Shown: positions 27,801-35,356, numbered from the stretch's first letter. The stretch is DNA of 64,000 bases from Planctomycetota bacterium (GCA_003576845.1 QEVJ01000003.1:1-64000), one strand, 5' to 3'. Notes: generated by a model not told the origin, from the sequence alone. Program-made: numbers and translations.

Positions 27801-28288
27801 CGTCCATTGGCGGCTCGCCCGGCGGCGATGACGTGCTGGACGGCGACGTGGACGGCGACGGATCGGTTTCGCTCGTCGATCTCGCGATTCTCCAATCCCA
27901 TTTCGGCACGACTGCCGGCGCGACGCGGGCCACCGGCGACTTGGACGGCGACGGCGCGGTCGATCGAATGGACGCGTCGCTACTTGCGCGCAATTTCGGC
28001 CGAACGAGCGCGGCGCTCAGCCCCATTGCCTTTGCCCCAGCGGCGATCGTGCGCAACGCATCCTCCTCGCCGGTCGCTGGCGCGTTCGCCGTCGCGCGCC
28101 ATCGGGACGTGACCGCCGACGTTCGCCGCGAGGGCAGTTCCGCCGACCGACTAGCGGCATCGCGCCGGTCGCAAATGTCCGCGACGCAAACGACGCCGAG
28201 CCTGCGAGCGATCGACGAAGTCCTCAGTACGATCGGTTTCGCTCGACTGCGAGCGAGAACCGTACATCAGCGGGCGAAAGTCTTCTAG
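21887..28288 (+). CDS. giant surface protein: lamin-tail, LamG-like, CotH and dockerin domains
   Basis: The 2133-residue protein opens with RRLSLEFLEPRWTLDG, resembling the short LEPR-type N-terminal motif of planctomycete surface proteins. Lamin-tail domains recur (about 24-180, 580-700, 710-1090 and 1800-1960; hallmark EEFIELHN, EEWIELFNR, EFLELINTS). A LamG/concanavalin-like module lies near 235-465 (LALWLDADATHVV to AEVLIYNRNLSAAEL). A CotH kinase-like domain spans about 1340-1690 (VRLRGSGNGRG, FPFDVDYAF). Two dockerin type I repeats are near 1985-2040 (DVDGDGSVSLVDLA and DLDGDGAVDRMDAS). It is probably exported and cell-surface bound; CotH homologues are atypical protein kinases. The start ATG 21887 lacks a clear Shine-Dalgarno; a TTG at 21869 is in frame. 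Confidence 0.87.
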   Translation: MECSRTAPKSASRRLSLEFLEPRWTLDGVVAFNEIHYHPAGAGGSEEFIELHNQMTINMDVSGWRLAGGVNFEIPEGTVIPGRGFLVIAQNPAELQAATGIAGALGPWTGSLDNSAEGVRLLDNSDRVVNEMEYRDDAPWPIGPDGSGATLAKRSRDLASEFPENWTTSAQLWGTPGAANFPEQNVEPITTTIVPEDAIWRYDDTGTDRQTAWRQPGYDDDAWSFGPGSFFAGSTISPMDVSGLALWLDADATHVVKDGSNRVSAWNDLTGTANNTVAQNVAQSNAALQPTWIASAIGDRPAVRFDGIDDLLNNTVDNLLTPGMDRTIIVVGDANDAGDGGSLVTLRRTGAVFNAQIAGTTTYVYTDGQVLNITAPNLLPTIRSPFASVHRVSGGVLTVDINGETKASGTIQRPENGLTGFTIGNREDHPSQRWNGDIAEVLIYNRNLSAAELGQINTYLNEKYSLAGTKTQLALGPTTDYFRHEFQFNGDPALAELRILAAVDDGAVFYLNGQEIHRQNMPAGAVNYDTFASSTVGQPQFGPPIAVPAGILQTGKNVLAVEVHQATAADPDMGFEISMTVTISPPTADAARKLVINEIASATDPQFFVELSNDGGQPIALGGYQIVSSGDGAPAYALPSQMLAAGAQLAITGAELGFVPAEGDRLFLVHPGQSLVADAAIVKNRLRGRSAEHDGEWLYPSSATPGAANQFSFRDEIVINEIMYHHRPKAATPGTPATYETTTLIPFGADWKYNRQGGAYLGPNWHQTNYAVDGTIWRSGQGPIGLEAPGVLPVPIATTLPSYTASTRTYYFQKEFAFAGTSAGAVVQLRHLIDDGAVFYLNGAEIPGTRFMIAPGTLTDTTLASPGIDNATIIAVDIPANLFNIGSNILSVEVRQNSAISSDIVFGLELVAQQETAPAIPGEPFEENSEEWIELFNRSAAAVDISGWRLDDAIGYTFETNTILGPGEYLVVAADAATLAARYPTIRIAGSYSGSLANSNERIVLRDAAGNPADEVPYYDDGAWPEAADGQGSSLELRDPDADNSRGESWAASDETARGAWQTMTYTGVAQPSAVGPDGQWNEFVLGLLDEGEVLLDDLHVVQSPNGAAIELLQNGTFENDVLGSNPASWRVLGTHGSHGQSRVVVDPDDPTNHVLRLVATGPSEQMMNHAETTLKNGANFIAIQNGTEYRISFRAKPISGLAQVNTRLYFNRLAQTNVLSLSEDVGTPGTVNSRYVANAGPTYRDLVHAPAVPQPGENVIVSVAASDPDGVAGATLWYSVAGGAWNSVAMTQSGGFYRGTIPGQTANSVVQFYVAAVDGLGASSTYPAAGPQSRALVRFDDGLPNSSPLDEFRMIMTAADATFLHQPTNALSNDLLGATVVYRGEVFYDVGVRLRGSGNGRGQDVRYGYNLRFQPDKLFRGVYDGVAVDRSSPFDVSSRELLVKYAANLAGHIPGTYDDLIRFVAPRSQQNGDATLMLDRYDDNYLDTLLDDGSDGTLFELEAVYYPRGTVDGNIESLKVPYPASSGVVGIGSLSDMGDDKERYRHTYLIHNNRDRDDYTRIIQMAKTFGLSGQALLTALPDIIDVDSFLRVYALENLFGMEDTYVTGGLLHNVAFFVRPEDGRVMMFPFDVDYAFAKSTTGPLVQNGDLQEMMAVPAYAHAYYGHLHDIITKSFNSAYVSTWVAYFDSLLAESFAGFGSYINARSSSVSSQLNSAVPNVAFNITTPDSTVNSAVATIAGTGWINVREIRRAGDPSPLPITWNTVTGWSVTVPVEFGPHPVTLEAYGFQGKLIASDTVTIDSTMSSRPLQDFLRVSELMYHPADPSPAELAAGFGDADDFEFLELINTSTTATLDLSGVEFIQGITFDFAAAAVSSVAPGQRLVIVEDAEAFAFRYPGVSIAGQYSGRLDNAGETLTIADGDSAVVQTFTYDDTGESWHPTTDGLGYSLTIRNPLGPPSSWSDGAAWKPSASIGGSPGGDDVLDGDVDGDGSVSLVDLAILQSHFGTTAGATRATGDLDGDGAVDRMDASLLARNFGRTSAALSPIAFAPAAIVRNASSSPVAGAFAVARHRDVTADVRREGSSADRLAASRRSQMSATQTTPSLRAIDEVLSTIGFARLRARTVHQRAKVF

Positions 28289-28331
28289 CCGACCGTGGTT
28301 TCGCGATCGGTTTCTCGCAAATCATGCGGCC

Positions 28332-29882
28332 TCAAGTCGTGCCCTCGGCGCGTCCCGACTCCGCGCTGACCTTCGCCTTAACCGTTCGCCGATCTAGCCC
28401 GACGCGCCGCGCCGTCGCTTCGTAACTTCTGGTCTGTGCATACACGATGCGGCAGTACTCCCGCACGACGTCGTCGGCCGAGAGCTTTCCTTCGCGCATC
28501 GCCGCCGCGAGTCGTTCGGCCGCATCGCGCGTGGGCGACTCCGGCTTCGGCGGCGTGTACGACTTCCGTACCAGCACGTTGCGGACGCACTGCTCGAGTT
28601 CCCGCACGTTGCCCGGCCAGCCGTAAGCCGCGCCGAGATGCTCCGCGATCCAACGTTCGACCTCGTCGGCCACGGCGACCGCTTCCTCGCCCACGAGCCG
28701 TTCGGCAATATGCACGAGCAACTGCCGCGCCTCCCGCGCGTCGTCGGCGATGCGTTCGGCAAGCGACGGCGTGGCGATGATGTCGGAACAGATGCGGTAG
28801 TAGAAGTCTTCGCGGAAGCGCCCGGACCGCATTTCGGCGGCGACATCGCGATTCGTGGCGGCGATGATCTTGCCGCGGAACGCCCGCGGTTCGGTGTCGC
28901 CGAGGCGCTGGAACTGGCGAGTTTGCAGGACGCGGAGCAGTTTCACCTGAATCGCGGCATCGAGTTCGCCAATCTCATCGAGAAACACCGTGCCCAATTC
29001 CGTGCATTGCTCCAAGTAGCCCGCCCGGTCGTCGGTGGCGCCGGTGAACGCGCCGCGGCGATGGCCGAAGAGTTCCGATTCGACGAGCGTCGGGCTTAGC
29101 GCCGAGAGATTGATCGCATGAAACGCACCGGCAAACCGCGCGGCGAAGCGTTCGCTCTCTGCGTCGAACGGAATGTACCGCGACAGGGCGATCGCCCGCG
29201 CAACGAGCTCCTTGCCCGTGCCCGATGGGCCGGTGACGAGCGTCGTGAAGTCGCCCATGCGATCGAACAGCACGCGGCGATAACGGTCGAGGTCGTGCGT
29301 AAAGATCGATCGCCAGACGTCGGCTCGCAGCCGCGCCGTCGGCTTCGACACGCCGATGATGAAGTGAAACACGTTGTCGAACGCCCGGCGAATTTGAAAG
29401 AACCCGGCAAAGACGTGCGGCAATTGCGCGACGAGCGGCGAGAGATGCTCGCCCGCCGCTAGATAATGCTTCGCCGCCGCGGCGAACGTGCGATACAGCG
29501 TCACGCGCTTGCCGGCGGAACCCGCTTCGCGCTCCGACCGCACCAAGGCATCGAGCTCGCGCCGATAGCGATGGTAGAGCACGAACAGCAGCAGGTTTTC
29601 ATACAGCGCGGGCTCTTCGTCGCGCTCCGCGCGATTCCGCGCGCCGACGAGCCGCTGACGGGCCGTATCGAGCACGGCTTCCGAACGCGCGAGCAACAGC
29701 CGCACGTTGGGATGGTCTTCGGGCAGTTCCGGAAACAGATTCCAATCGGCTTCCCGGTCGTCGAAGGCGTCGCCCAACGCGACTCGCTCGTGTTCGATCC
29801 GCTCGGCAAGAAACGGGTTGCACGTGCTGAGCCGGCCGACCACCTCGGCAAACCGGCGGTCGGCAGGGGTGAACAGGGGCAT
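28332..29882 (-). CDS. sigma-54-dependent transcriptional activator (bEBP)
   Basis: The 516-residue protein has an unclassified N-terminal domain (about 1-195), a central AAA+ sigma-54 interaction domain and a C-terminal Fis-type helix-turn-helix. Walker A is GPSGTGKE (about 218), GAFTGA is intact (about 279) and Walker B is VFLDEIGE (about 299). YGWPGNVRELEQ precedes the HTH (SYEATARRVGLDRRTVKAKV). No receiver, GAF or PAS domain is recognisable, so the input signal is unknown. GAFTGA being intact means it should work with RpoN. It is divergent from a membrane zinc-ribbon gene whose upstream region carries a near-consensus -24/-12 element, its probable target. ATG 29882 is the start. Confidence 0.88.
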   Translation of the reverse strand: MPLFTPADRRFAEVVGRLSTCNPFLAERIEHERVALGDAFDDREADWNLFPELPEDHPNVRLLLARSEAVLDTARQRLVGARNRAERDEEPALYENLLLFVLYHRYRRELDALVRSEREAGSAGKRVTLYRTFAAAAKHYLAAGEHLSPLVAQLPHVFAGFFQIRRAFDNVFHFIIGVSKPTARLRADVWRSIFTHDLDRYRRVLFDRMGDFTTLVTGPSGTGKELVARAIALSRYIPFDAESERFAARFAGAFHAINLSALSPTLVESELFGHRRGAFTGATDDRAGYLEQCTELGTVFLDEIGELDAAIQVKLLRVLQTRQFQRLGDTEPRAFRGKIIAATNRDVAAEMRSGRFREDFYYRICSDIIATPSLAERIADDAREARQLLVHIAERLVGEEAVAVADEVERWIAEHLGAAYGWPGNVRELEQCVRNVLVRKSYTPPKPESPTRDAAERLAAAMREGKLSADDVVREYCRIVYAQTRSYEATARRVGLDRRTVKAKVSAESGRAEGTT

Positions 29883-29922
29883 AGTCGGGACTCAGGGACG
29901 TTCGAGACGACGACCCAACAAA

Positions 29923-29959
29923 GTACATGCAGTGTACGTCGCCCGAACATCTATTGTAC
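29923..29959. promoter_or_regulatory. candidate enhancer sites for the sigma-54 activator
   Basis: GTACATGCAGTGTAC (29923-29937) has symmetric GTACA/TGTAC half-sites, and a further TGTAC lies at 29955-29959. They are about 90-125 bases upstream of the putative -24/-12 promoter and just before the activator's own start. Confidence 0.4.
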
Positions 29960-30047
29960 CACAGCGGCTCAGTGCCCAGTCGCGCCGCCAGCCGATCCGC
30001 CTCCATAACTCTTTTTCGAGAAATACGTTATGCGATTTTCGCAGGAT

Positions 30048-30063
30048 TGGCACGGCGTTTGAT
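30048..30063 (+). promoter_or_regulatory. candidate sigma-54 (-24/-12) promoter
   Basis: TGGCACGGCGTTTGAT matches the consensus TGGCACG-N4-TTGCW at every fixed position except the -12 C, which is A. Spacing of the GG and G positions is exactly 12. It precedes the start codon at 30111 by about 48 bases and faces away from the activator gene. Confidence 0.55.
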
Positions 30064-30110
30064 CTACCCACGCGGCGCGTGAACGATGAAAACCCAACGG
30101 GAACCCAGCC

Positions 30111-31268
30111 ATGACCGAACCCGATTCCATCGTCGCCGAAAGCGCTCCCAGCGGGGCGGCGCGTCGCAACACGGGTCCGTGGGCTCATCGCGTCGCGTTT
30201 GGCGTGTTCACGGTCGTGCTCGGCGTGCTCTGTTACTGGTTGATTAGCTTCGTCTTGTCCGACGTGTCCGACCGGCCGACCCCCGACTATTCCGCCATCG
30301 AACAGGAAATGCTCGACGAGTCGCTTGTCGCGGATTCGAAGGACATCGATGCCAAGCTCGCGTCGAATGCGCGGTCGATCGCCGACGAGCGCCAGCGGCA
30401 ACAAGTGCTCCGCGAGAGCACCGCCGAAGCCCAGCGGACGATGAACCAGTTGCTCGACTTCCAACGGCTGGCGCTCGACAAGGGCGTCAATCCGACTCCC
30501 GAAGAACAAAAAGCACTCGCCGATAGTCAGCAACTGTTTCTCAACAACCAGCAACAGTTCCAAAGCTTGAACGAAACGGTCACGCAGCTCGAAGAAACGC
30601 AGCGCGAACTCGACGCGCGGCGGCGCTCCGTCGACGAGCGGCTCGTCGAGGCTCGCAAGCCGGTGCAAGAGGAATTCGATCGCCAGTGGGAGACGTATCG
30701 CTGGCAGACCGCGGCGATCAAGCTCGCCGTGTTGCTGCCGCTGCTCGTGCTCGCCGCGTTTGCGTGGCAGAAGCTGCGCGGGACCCTGTACGTTCCGTTG
30801 GCCTACGCCTTCGACGCCGCGGTCGCGCTCCACCTGATCCTCGTGATGCACGAGTACTTTCCCCAGCGATACTTCCGCTACCTGTTGATCGGCGCGGCGC
30901 TCGTCGCGGTGTTGCGGATTCTCATCTTCCTGGTGCGGCAAGTCGCCAAGCCGAAGACCGACTGGCTGGTGCGGCAGTTCCGCGAGGCTTACGAGAAGTT
31001 TGTTTGTCCCGTGTGCAGTTTTCCGATCCGCCGGAACGCGCTCGCTCAATCGGCATGGGCCCGAGGTCCGACAAGCCCCGCTGCGATGCTTCCGTCGCTT
31101 CCGGTCGTCGGAGCGAAGGACGAACCGTATACCTGTCCCTGCTGTGCGGTGACGCTGTTCGAGGAATGTCCGCAATGTCACGGCCTGCGGCATGCCTTGC
31201 TGCCGGCCTGCGAACACTGCGGCGCGACGAAGACCGCCGAGGAAATTTCGCTCGCGGCGCGAGCGTAA
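30111..31268 (+). CDS. membrane protein with coiled coil and zinc ribbons
   Basis: I do not recognise a named family. The 385-residue product has a first membrane helix at about 26-48, a long periplasmic or cytoplasmic coiled coil at about 60-195 (Gln/Glu/Arg-rich), then three hydrophobic segments at about 203-285 and a C-terminal region with paired cysteines: CPVCSFP, CPCCAVT, CPQCHG and CEHCG, enough for two zinc ribbons. It may be a membrane stress or envelope sensor. It is divergent from the sigma-54 activator with a near-consensus -24/-12 promoter between them, so it is a likely RpoN-dependent target. A GGGAAC stretch stands in for a ribosome-binding site before ATG 30111. Confidence 0.7.
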   Translation: MTEPDSIVAESAPSGAARRNTGPWAHRVAFGVFTVVLGVLCYWLISFVLSDVSDRPTPDYSAIEQEMLDESLVADSKDIDAKLASNARSIADERQRQQVLRESTAEAQRTMNQLLDFQRLALDKGVNPTPEEQKALADSQQLFLNNQQQFQSLNETVTQLEETQRELDARRRSVDERLVEARKPVQEEFDRQWETYRWQTAAIKLAVLLPLLVLAAFAWQKLRGTLYVPLAYAFDAAVALHLILVMHEYFPQRYFRYLLIGAALVAVLRILIFLVRQVAKPKTDWLVRQFREAYEKFVCPVCSFPIRRNALAQSAWARGPTSPAAMLPSLPVVGAKDEPYTCPCCAVTLFEECPQCHGLRHALLPACEHCGATKTAEEISLAARA

Positions 31269-31365
31269 TGCACCGCGGCGCATCCTGACGTTCCGTCCGC
31301 GTTCCATGCCTACGAGGCAAATCGAGCGATCGCGGTGCGCGCCCGCTAACGAAAGTCAAGTTCAT

Positions 31366-31450
31366 CCGCGGATTGCGCAGATGGCCACCGATATGCGACG
31401 TTCACCGTGCCTGCATCGCATCTGCGGACATCTGCGCCATCGGTGGATCA
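31366..31450. repeat. imperfect inverted repeat, CGCAGATG family
   Basis: Left arm (about 31366-31399) and right arm (about 31417-31450) pair imperfectly over some 30 bases; GCGCAGATG is the core. The same family occurs at 61876-61962. It lies in the 277-base gap before the VIT/vWA gene, which otherwise shows no gene. Confidence 0.6.
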
Positions 31451-31545
31451 TCCCGTAGTTGCGGCCGACGGCCGCTTCGCGGTTTCCGCAGTTTTCGCGT
31501 GTTTCTACCCGTTTTGAGAGTTTCGCTGTTTGCAAAGGAGAAGTC

Positions 31546-33696
31546 ATGTCGACCGCGTCAACAAACCGTGTTCCTCGCACCGAAAGGACGTTCGCCGTCT
31601 GGCGGTGGGGCTTCTGGCCGCTCGCGGCCGCGGTGTGCGTCGGCTGGCTGACCTCGCCTGCCGTTGCTGCCGGTCTCTTGATCGCCGACGGCGGCTTTGG
31701 CGGCGTGCTCGAAATCAAAGAGCAGGTCGTCAAAGTCACGATCAACAACGGCATCGCCGTCACCGAAGTCGATCAGACGTTCGTCAACAAGGAGAACCGC
31801 GTCGTCGAAGCGCTCTACACATTCCCGGTTCCCAAGCAAGCGTCGGTCTCGAACTTCAGCATGTGGATCGACGGCCAGGAAATGATCGGCGAAGTCGTCG
31901 AGAAGGAGCGGGCGCGACAAATCTACGAAAGCTACAAACAAACCCGCCGCGATCCCGGTCTGCTCGAACAGGTGGACTACAAGCGGTTCGAGATGCGGGT
32001 TTTCCCGATCGCCGCCGGCGCGGAACAGCGGGTCCGCGTGACCTACTATCAGGAACTCGACTTCGACCACGATACGGCGGCTTACGTCTATCCGCTCGCC
32101 ACGGTCTCGCGGCGCGACGCCGATAGCCGCACGACCGGCCGATTTGCCCTGTCGCTCGACGTGAAGAGCGAAGTGCCGATCGTGGGTCTGGCGAGTCCCT
32201 CGCACCGCGATCAGTTCGCCGTCGTCAAGCACGCCGACGCCCACTATTGGCAAGCCGCGATGGAGACGAAGGCCGGCGACTTGTCGCAAGACGTCGTCGT
32301 CAACCTTTCGCTCGAACGTCCGCGCACCGGCGTCGACCTCGTAACCTCAAAACCCAACGGCGAAGACGGCTACTTTCAACTCACGCTCACCGCCGGAAAA
32401 GACCTCGAACAGCAAGTCGGCGGTGCGGATTACGTCTTCCTCCTCGACGTTTCGGGCAGCATGATGCTCGACGGCAAACTCGCCACGTCGCGCAAGTCGA
32501 TCGAGGCGTTCACCGACGCTCTCGGCAAAGATGACCGCTTCGAGGTCATCACGTTCAACATCGCGGCCGACGCGCTGTTCGACAAGCTCGCCGACGTAAA
32601 CGACGACACGAAGAAGCGAGCCGCCGAGCACCTGCGCTCGCAACGCGCCAGCGGTGGCACGGTCCTCCGCCCGGCGATCGAAGCGGCGTATCGCTATCGC
32701 ACGGCCGACCGCCCGCTGAACGTCGTCGTCCTGTCCGATGGCATGACGGAGCAGCAGGAGCAGCGCGAACTGCTCGAAGGGATCAAGCGGCGTCCCTCGG
32801 GCGTAACCGTCTTCTGCGTCGGCGTGGGCAATGAAGTGAATCGCCCGCTGCTGGCGCAACTGGCCGAAGAAGCCGGCGGCTTAGCTGCGTTCCTTTCGGC
32901 CGGCGACGATTTCGAGCAGCAAGCCGGCGCGTTTCGCCGCAAGCTGACGCGGCCCGCTGCGGCGGACGTGAAGCTCACTTTCACGGGCGGCGACGTCTAC
33001 GATCTCGAACCGGCCGTGCTGCCGAACTTGTACCACGGCCAGCCAGTCCGCATGTACGGCCGCTATCGCAATCCGGGCCCCGCGAGCATGAAGCTCACTG
33101 CCACGGTGCTCGGCAAGGAAATCGAGCAACAAATCGACCTCAGCCTGCCCGAGCGCAACGACGCCAATCCCGAGATCGAACGGATGTGGGCATCGCGGCG
33201 CGTCGATCGGCTTTTGGGAGAAGAGCGCCGCGCCGGATCGCAGCAGCACCAGAGCGAAATCGTTCGCCTGTGCGAAGGTTATTCGATCGTCAGCCCGTAT
33301 GCGTCGTTCATCGTACTCGAAAACGACCGCGAATACCGCCGCTGGCGGATCGAACGCCGCAATGCGTTGCGGGTCGAGCGCGATCGGGCGGCCCAGGAAT
33401 CGGTGCGCGAGCGGCTCGCCCAGCTCCGCGAAGCCACGGCTAGCAAAGTCGGCCCGCAAGCCGACGAAACGGTCCAGCGCAGCGAACGGGCGACCGAACC
33501 GCTGCCCAATTCGCCGTTCGTCCGCCCCGGCGAAAACTTCGGATTCGATGCTCCGCGCGGGGACGACAACTCGCGAGGCAGCGGCGGCGGGTTCGGCGGC
33601 GGCGCGATCGACCCGCTCACGGCGCTCGTCGCTGCCGGACTGGCAGGGCTAGGACTCGCTTCGCGAAGGCGGCGCGACGTGGCAAGTGCCGCATAA
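31546..33696 (+). CDS. VIT and von Willebrand A domain protein with GlyGly-CTERM-like tail
   Basis: The 716-residue exported protein has a signal peptide (about 20-42), a VIT (inter-alpha-trypsin) domain at about 50-180 (VTEVDQTFVNKENRVVEALY, ARQIYESYKQTRRDP) and a vWA domain at about 295-470 with the metal-ion site D301-V-S-G-S (MIDAS DxSxS). The extreme C-terminus is Gly-rich (SGGGFGGGAIDPL) followed by a hydrophobic helix and SRRRR, the pattern of a GlyGly-CTERM sorting signal. The next gene encodes a rhombosortase-like protease, the enzyme class that processes such tails. Probably a surface-displayed binding protein. ATG 31546 has an AAGGAG site 7 bases upstream. Confidence 0.88.
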   Translation: MSTASTNRVPRTERTFAVWRWGFWPLAAAVCVGWLTSPAVAAGLLIADGGFGGVLEIKEQVVKVTINNGIAVTEVDQTFVNKENRVVEALYTFPVPKQASVSNFSMWIDGQEMIGEVVEKERARQIYESYKQTRRDPGLLEQVDYKRFEMRVFPIAAGAEQRVRVTYYQELDFDHDTAAYVYPLATVSRRDADSRTTGRFALSLDVKSEVPIVGLASPSHRDQFAVVKHADAHYWQAAMETKAGDLSQDVVVNLSLERPRTGVDLVTSKPNGEDGYFQLTLTAGKDLEQQVGGADYVFLLDVSGSMMLDGKLATSRKSIEAFTDALGKDDRFEVITFNIAADALFDKLADVNDDTKKRAAEHLRSQRASGGTVLRPAIEAAYRYRTADRPLNVVVLSDGMTEQQEQRELLEGIKRRPSGVTVFCVGVGNEVNRPLLAQLAEEAGGLAAFLSAGDDFEQQAGAFRRKLTRPAAADVKLTFTGGDVYDLEPAVLPNLYHGQPVRMYGRYRNPGPASMKLTATVLGKEIEQQIDLSLPERNDANPEIERMWASRRVDRLLGEERRAGSQQHQSEIVRLCEGYSIVSPYASFIVLENDREYRRWRIERRNALRVERDRAAQESVRERLAQLREATASKVGPQADETVQRSERATEPLPNSPFVRPGENFGFDAPRGDDNSRGSGGGFGGGAIDPLTALVAAGLAGLGLASRRRRDVASAA

Positions 33697-33713
33697 CGTA
33701 ACGATCAGGTAGC

Positions 33714-33771
33714 CAGGAGACAGGAGCAGGAGGAGCGCCCCACGGCGCGACTCCAAAACTCCTGTCTCCTG
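33714..33771. repeat. 13-bp inverted repeat, CAGGAGACAGGAG
   Basis: CAGGAGACAGGAG (33714-33726) and its exact complement (33759-33771) flank a 32-base loop between the VIT/vWA and rhombosortase genes. Adjoining shorter repeats of the same AGGAG/CTCCTG words suggest a simple-repeat origin. It may attenuate read-through. Confidence 0.55.
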
Positions 33772-33790
33772 ACTCCTGGATACCCAACGC

Positions 33791-34675
33791 ATGGATCTCC
33801 CCAATAACTCTCCCTACTCGTTACCGCCAGCCATGATCGAACTCAGCGAATGCCTCCGCGAAATCTCGATGCGTTCGGCCTCGTTCGCCGGCGCTTTCTC
33901 GGCGCCGTGCTGGTCCGCAACGAGCTGGCGCTCGTGCCGATTCTCCGCCGAACGCGGCCTAGACCTCGCGAAATCTTCGGCCGTGACGTTGATCGTCGCC
34001 CTCGCGGCCGTCGCGGCGTTTGCCAGCGACGGAGCAACCGCATTGCTCGAAGGCTCCCGCGTCGCCATCTCCGACGGCCAGTGGTGGCGCGTCTTCACCG
34101 GCCACGTCACGCACTGGAGCGGCGACCACCTCGCCTGGGACTTGTTCATGTTCGTCGTCCTCGGCGTTACCCTCGAACATCGCAACCGCAAGCGATACCT
34201 CGCGCTGCTCGTCGCGTCGGCCGCGACGATCTCGGCCTCCGTGTTCCTCTTGCAAAGCAACATCGCCAGCTACCGCGGCCTCAGCGGCGTCGATTCGGCG
34301 TTGTTCGTTGCCGTATGCGCGAACTTGCTCGTTGATGCCCGCCGCGACGAGCGACGCGTGCCGCGCCGCGCCGATCCGTCGACAGTCGTCGCGACATTCC
34401 TCATCGCCGGTTTCATCGGCAAAACGATCTTCGAGTACGCGACGGGCGACACGTTGTTCGTCGCCAGCAACGCCGCCGGCTTCACGCCCCTGCCGCTCGC
34501 CCATGTCGCCGGCGCCGCGGCCGCGGTGTGCCTGGCGGCCTATTACCCATTGCGCGGTTCGCTGGCCGCCAGGCGTCAACGCCGTCGGCACCACGCTCCC
34601 AACCAATCCAACCGGCATCGTCGCCGCCATCGCCCCGAGAGACCGCCGCGGCGCGCCAACCGGCCCCTCCCTTGA
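33791..34675 (+). CDS. rrtA: rhombosortase-like intramembrane serine protease
   Basis: The 294-residue protein has about six hydrophobic segments and the rhomboid-type dyad: Ser165 in YRGLSGVDSALF and His238 in AHVAGAAAAV. QWWRVFTGHVTHWSGDHLAWDLFMFVVLG matches the N-terminal signature of rhombosortases (ordinary rhomboids have HLxxN here), with the usual Asn replaced by Asp. Rhombosortases cleave GlyGly-CTERM tails to release or anchor exported proteins. Its partner here is evidently the VIT/vWA protein 95 bases upstream. The last 45 residues are strongly basic and unusual. The exact start is uncertain; the first 60 residues vary in composition. Confidence is good for the family and moderate for the specific name. 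Confidence 0.78.
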   Translation: MDLPNNSPYSLPPAMIELSECLREISMRSASFAGAFSAPCWSATSWRSCRFSAERGLDLAKSSAVTLIVALAAVAAFASDGATALLEGSRVAISDGQWWRVFTGHVTHWSGDHLAWDLFMFVVLGVTLEHRNRKRYLALLVASAATISASVFLLQSNIASYRGLSGVDSALFVAVCANLLVDARRDERRVPRRADPSTVVATFLIAGFIGKTIFEYATGDTLFVASNAAGFTPLPLAHVAGAAAAVCLAAYYPLRGSLAARRQRRRHHAPNQSNRHRRRHRPERPPRRANRPLP

Positions 34676-34738
34676 ACGACGGAGGCACATACTATTCTTG
34701 TTGAGGACTCATCGCCGCAAACCCATGCGAGATCTGCC

Positions 34739-35356
34739 ATGTACCAAGCCGGCCAGGTGGAGTTACGCTGTACATCGATTCTCAACGCCTACACGGGTGA
34801 TCGCGCCACCTTCGAGGCCACGATTCGCCGCGGTCTCGGCGGCCCGCGGCAATATCAGATTTTCGCCATGCAGTCGGGACTCCTGTTTCTCGACCGCCGA
34901 GATCAAAAGGAAACGGCCGAGTACGACAGCAAGCAGCGAACCGCGCTCGCCCTGGCCATGTTCGGCGGCGCGATCGGCGGCGCCATCGGCGGCATGCTCG
35001 TCAAACCCAAAGTAAATCCCGCCAAGCGCGAGTCGGGCTTGGAACTCAAGGCCGACGAAGAGCTGCTCGAACTCGCCCGCTCGCGAAAAAAGAGTTTCGT
35101 CGTCCAACACGAGGAAGTGCTCTCGGTTTCCATCGACCCGCCGAGCGGCTGGGACAAGCTGTTCGGCCACCGCACGCTCGCGGGCTGGATCACCATCGAC
35201 ACGATGAGCCAGGGCAAGCTCGTGCTCGAATTCCGCGAGGCCGCGATCATGGCCGTCGCCGCCGAATCGTTACCCCGCCGCTACGGCACGAAAGTCGCCG
35301 TCAACGCCGAGCTCGACGAACGCCGGAAACAGTTCGTCTCGCTGCGACGGCGCTAG
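34739..35356 (+). CDS. protein of unknown function
   Basis: The 205-residue product has no recognised family. A Gly/Ala-rich hydrophobic stretch (LALAMFGGAIGGAIGGMLV, about 70-90) could be a membrane-associating or hairpin helix. The rest is mixed alpha/beta with a Trp-containing strand (LAGWITIDTMSQGKLVLEF) that resembles a PH-like or YcxB-type fold. It begins 63 bases after the rhombosortase stop, in the same direction, and may be a third gene of that unit. No good Shine-Dalgarno precedes ATG 34739. Confidence 0.6.
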   Translation: MYQAGQVELRCTSILNAYTGDRATFEATIRRGLGGPRQYQIFAMQSGLLFLDRRDQKETAEYDSKQRTALALAMFGGAIGGAIGGMLVKPKVNPAKRESGLELKADEELLELARSRKKSFVVQHEEVLSVSIDPPSGWDKLFGHRTLAGWITIDTMSQGKLVLEFREAAIMAVAAESLPRRYGTKVAVNAELDERRKQFVSLRRR

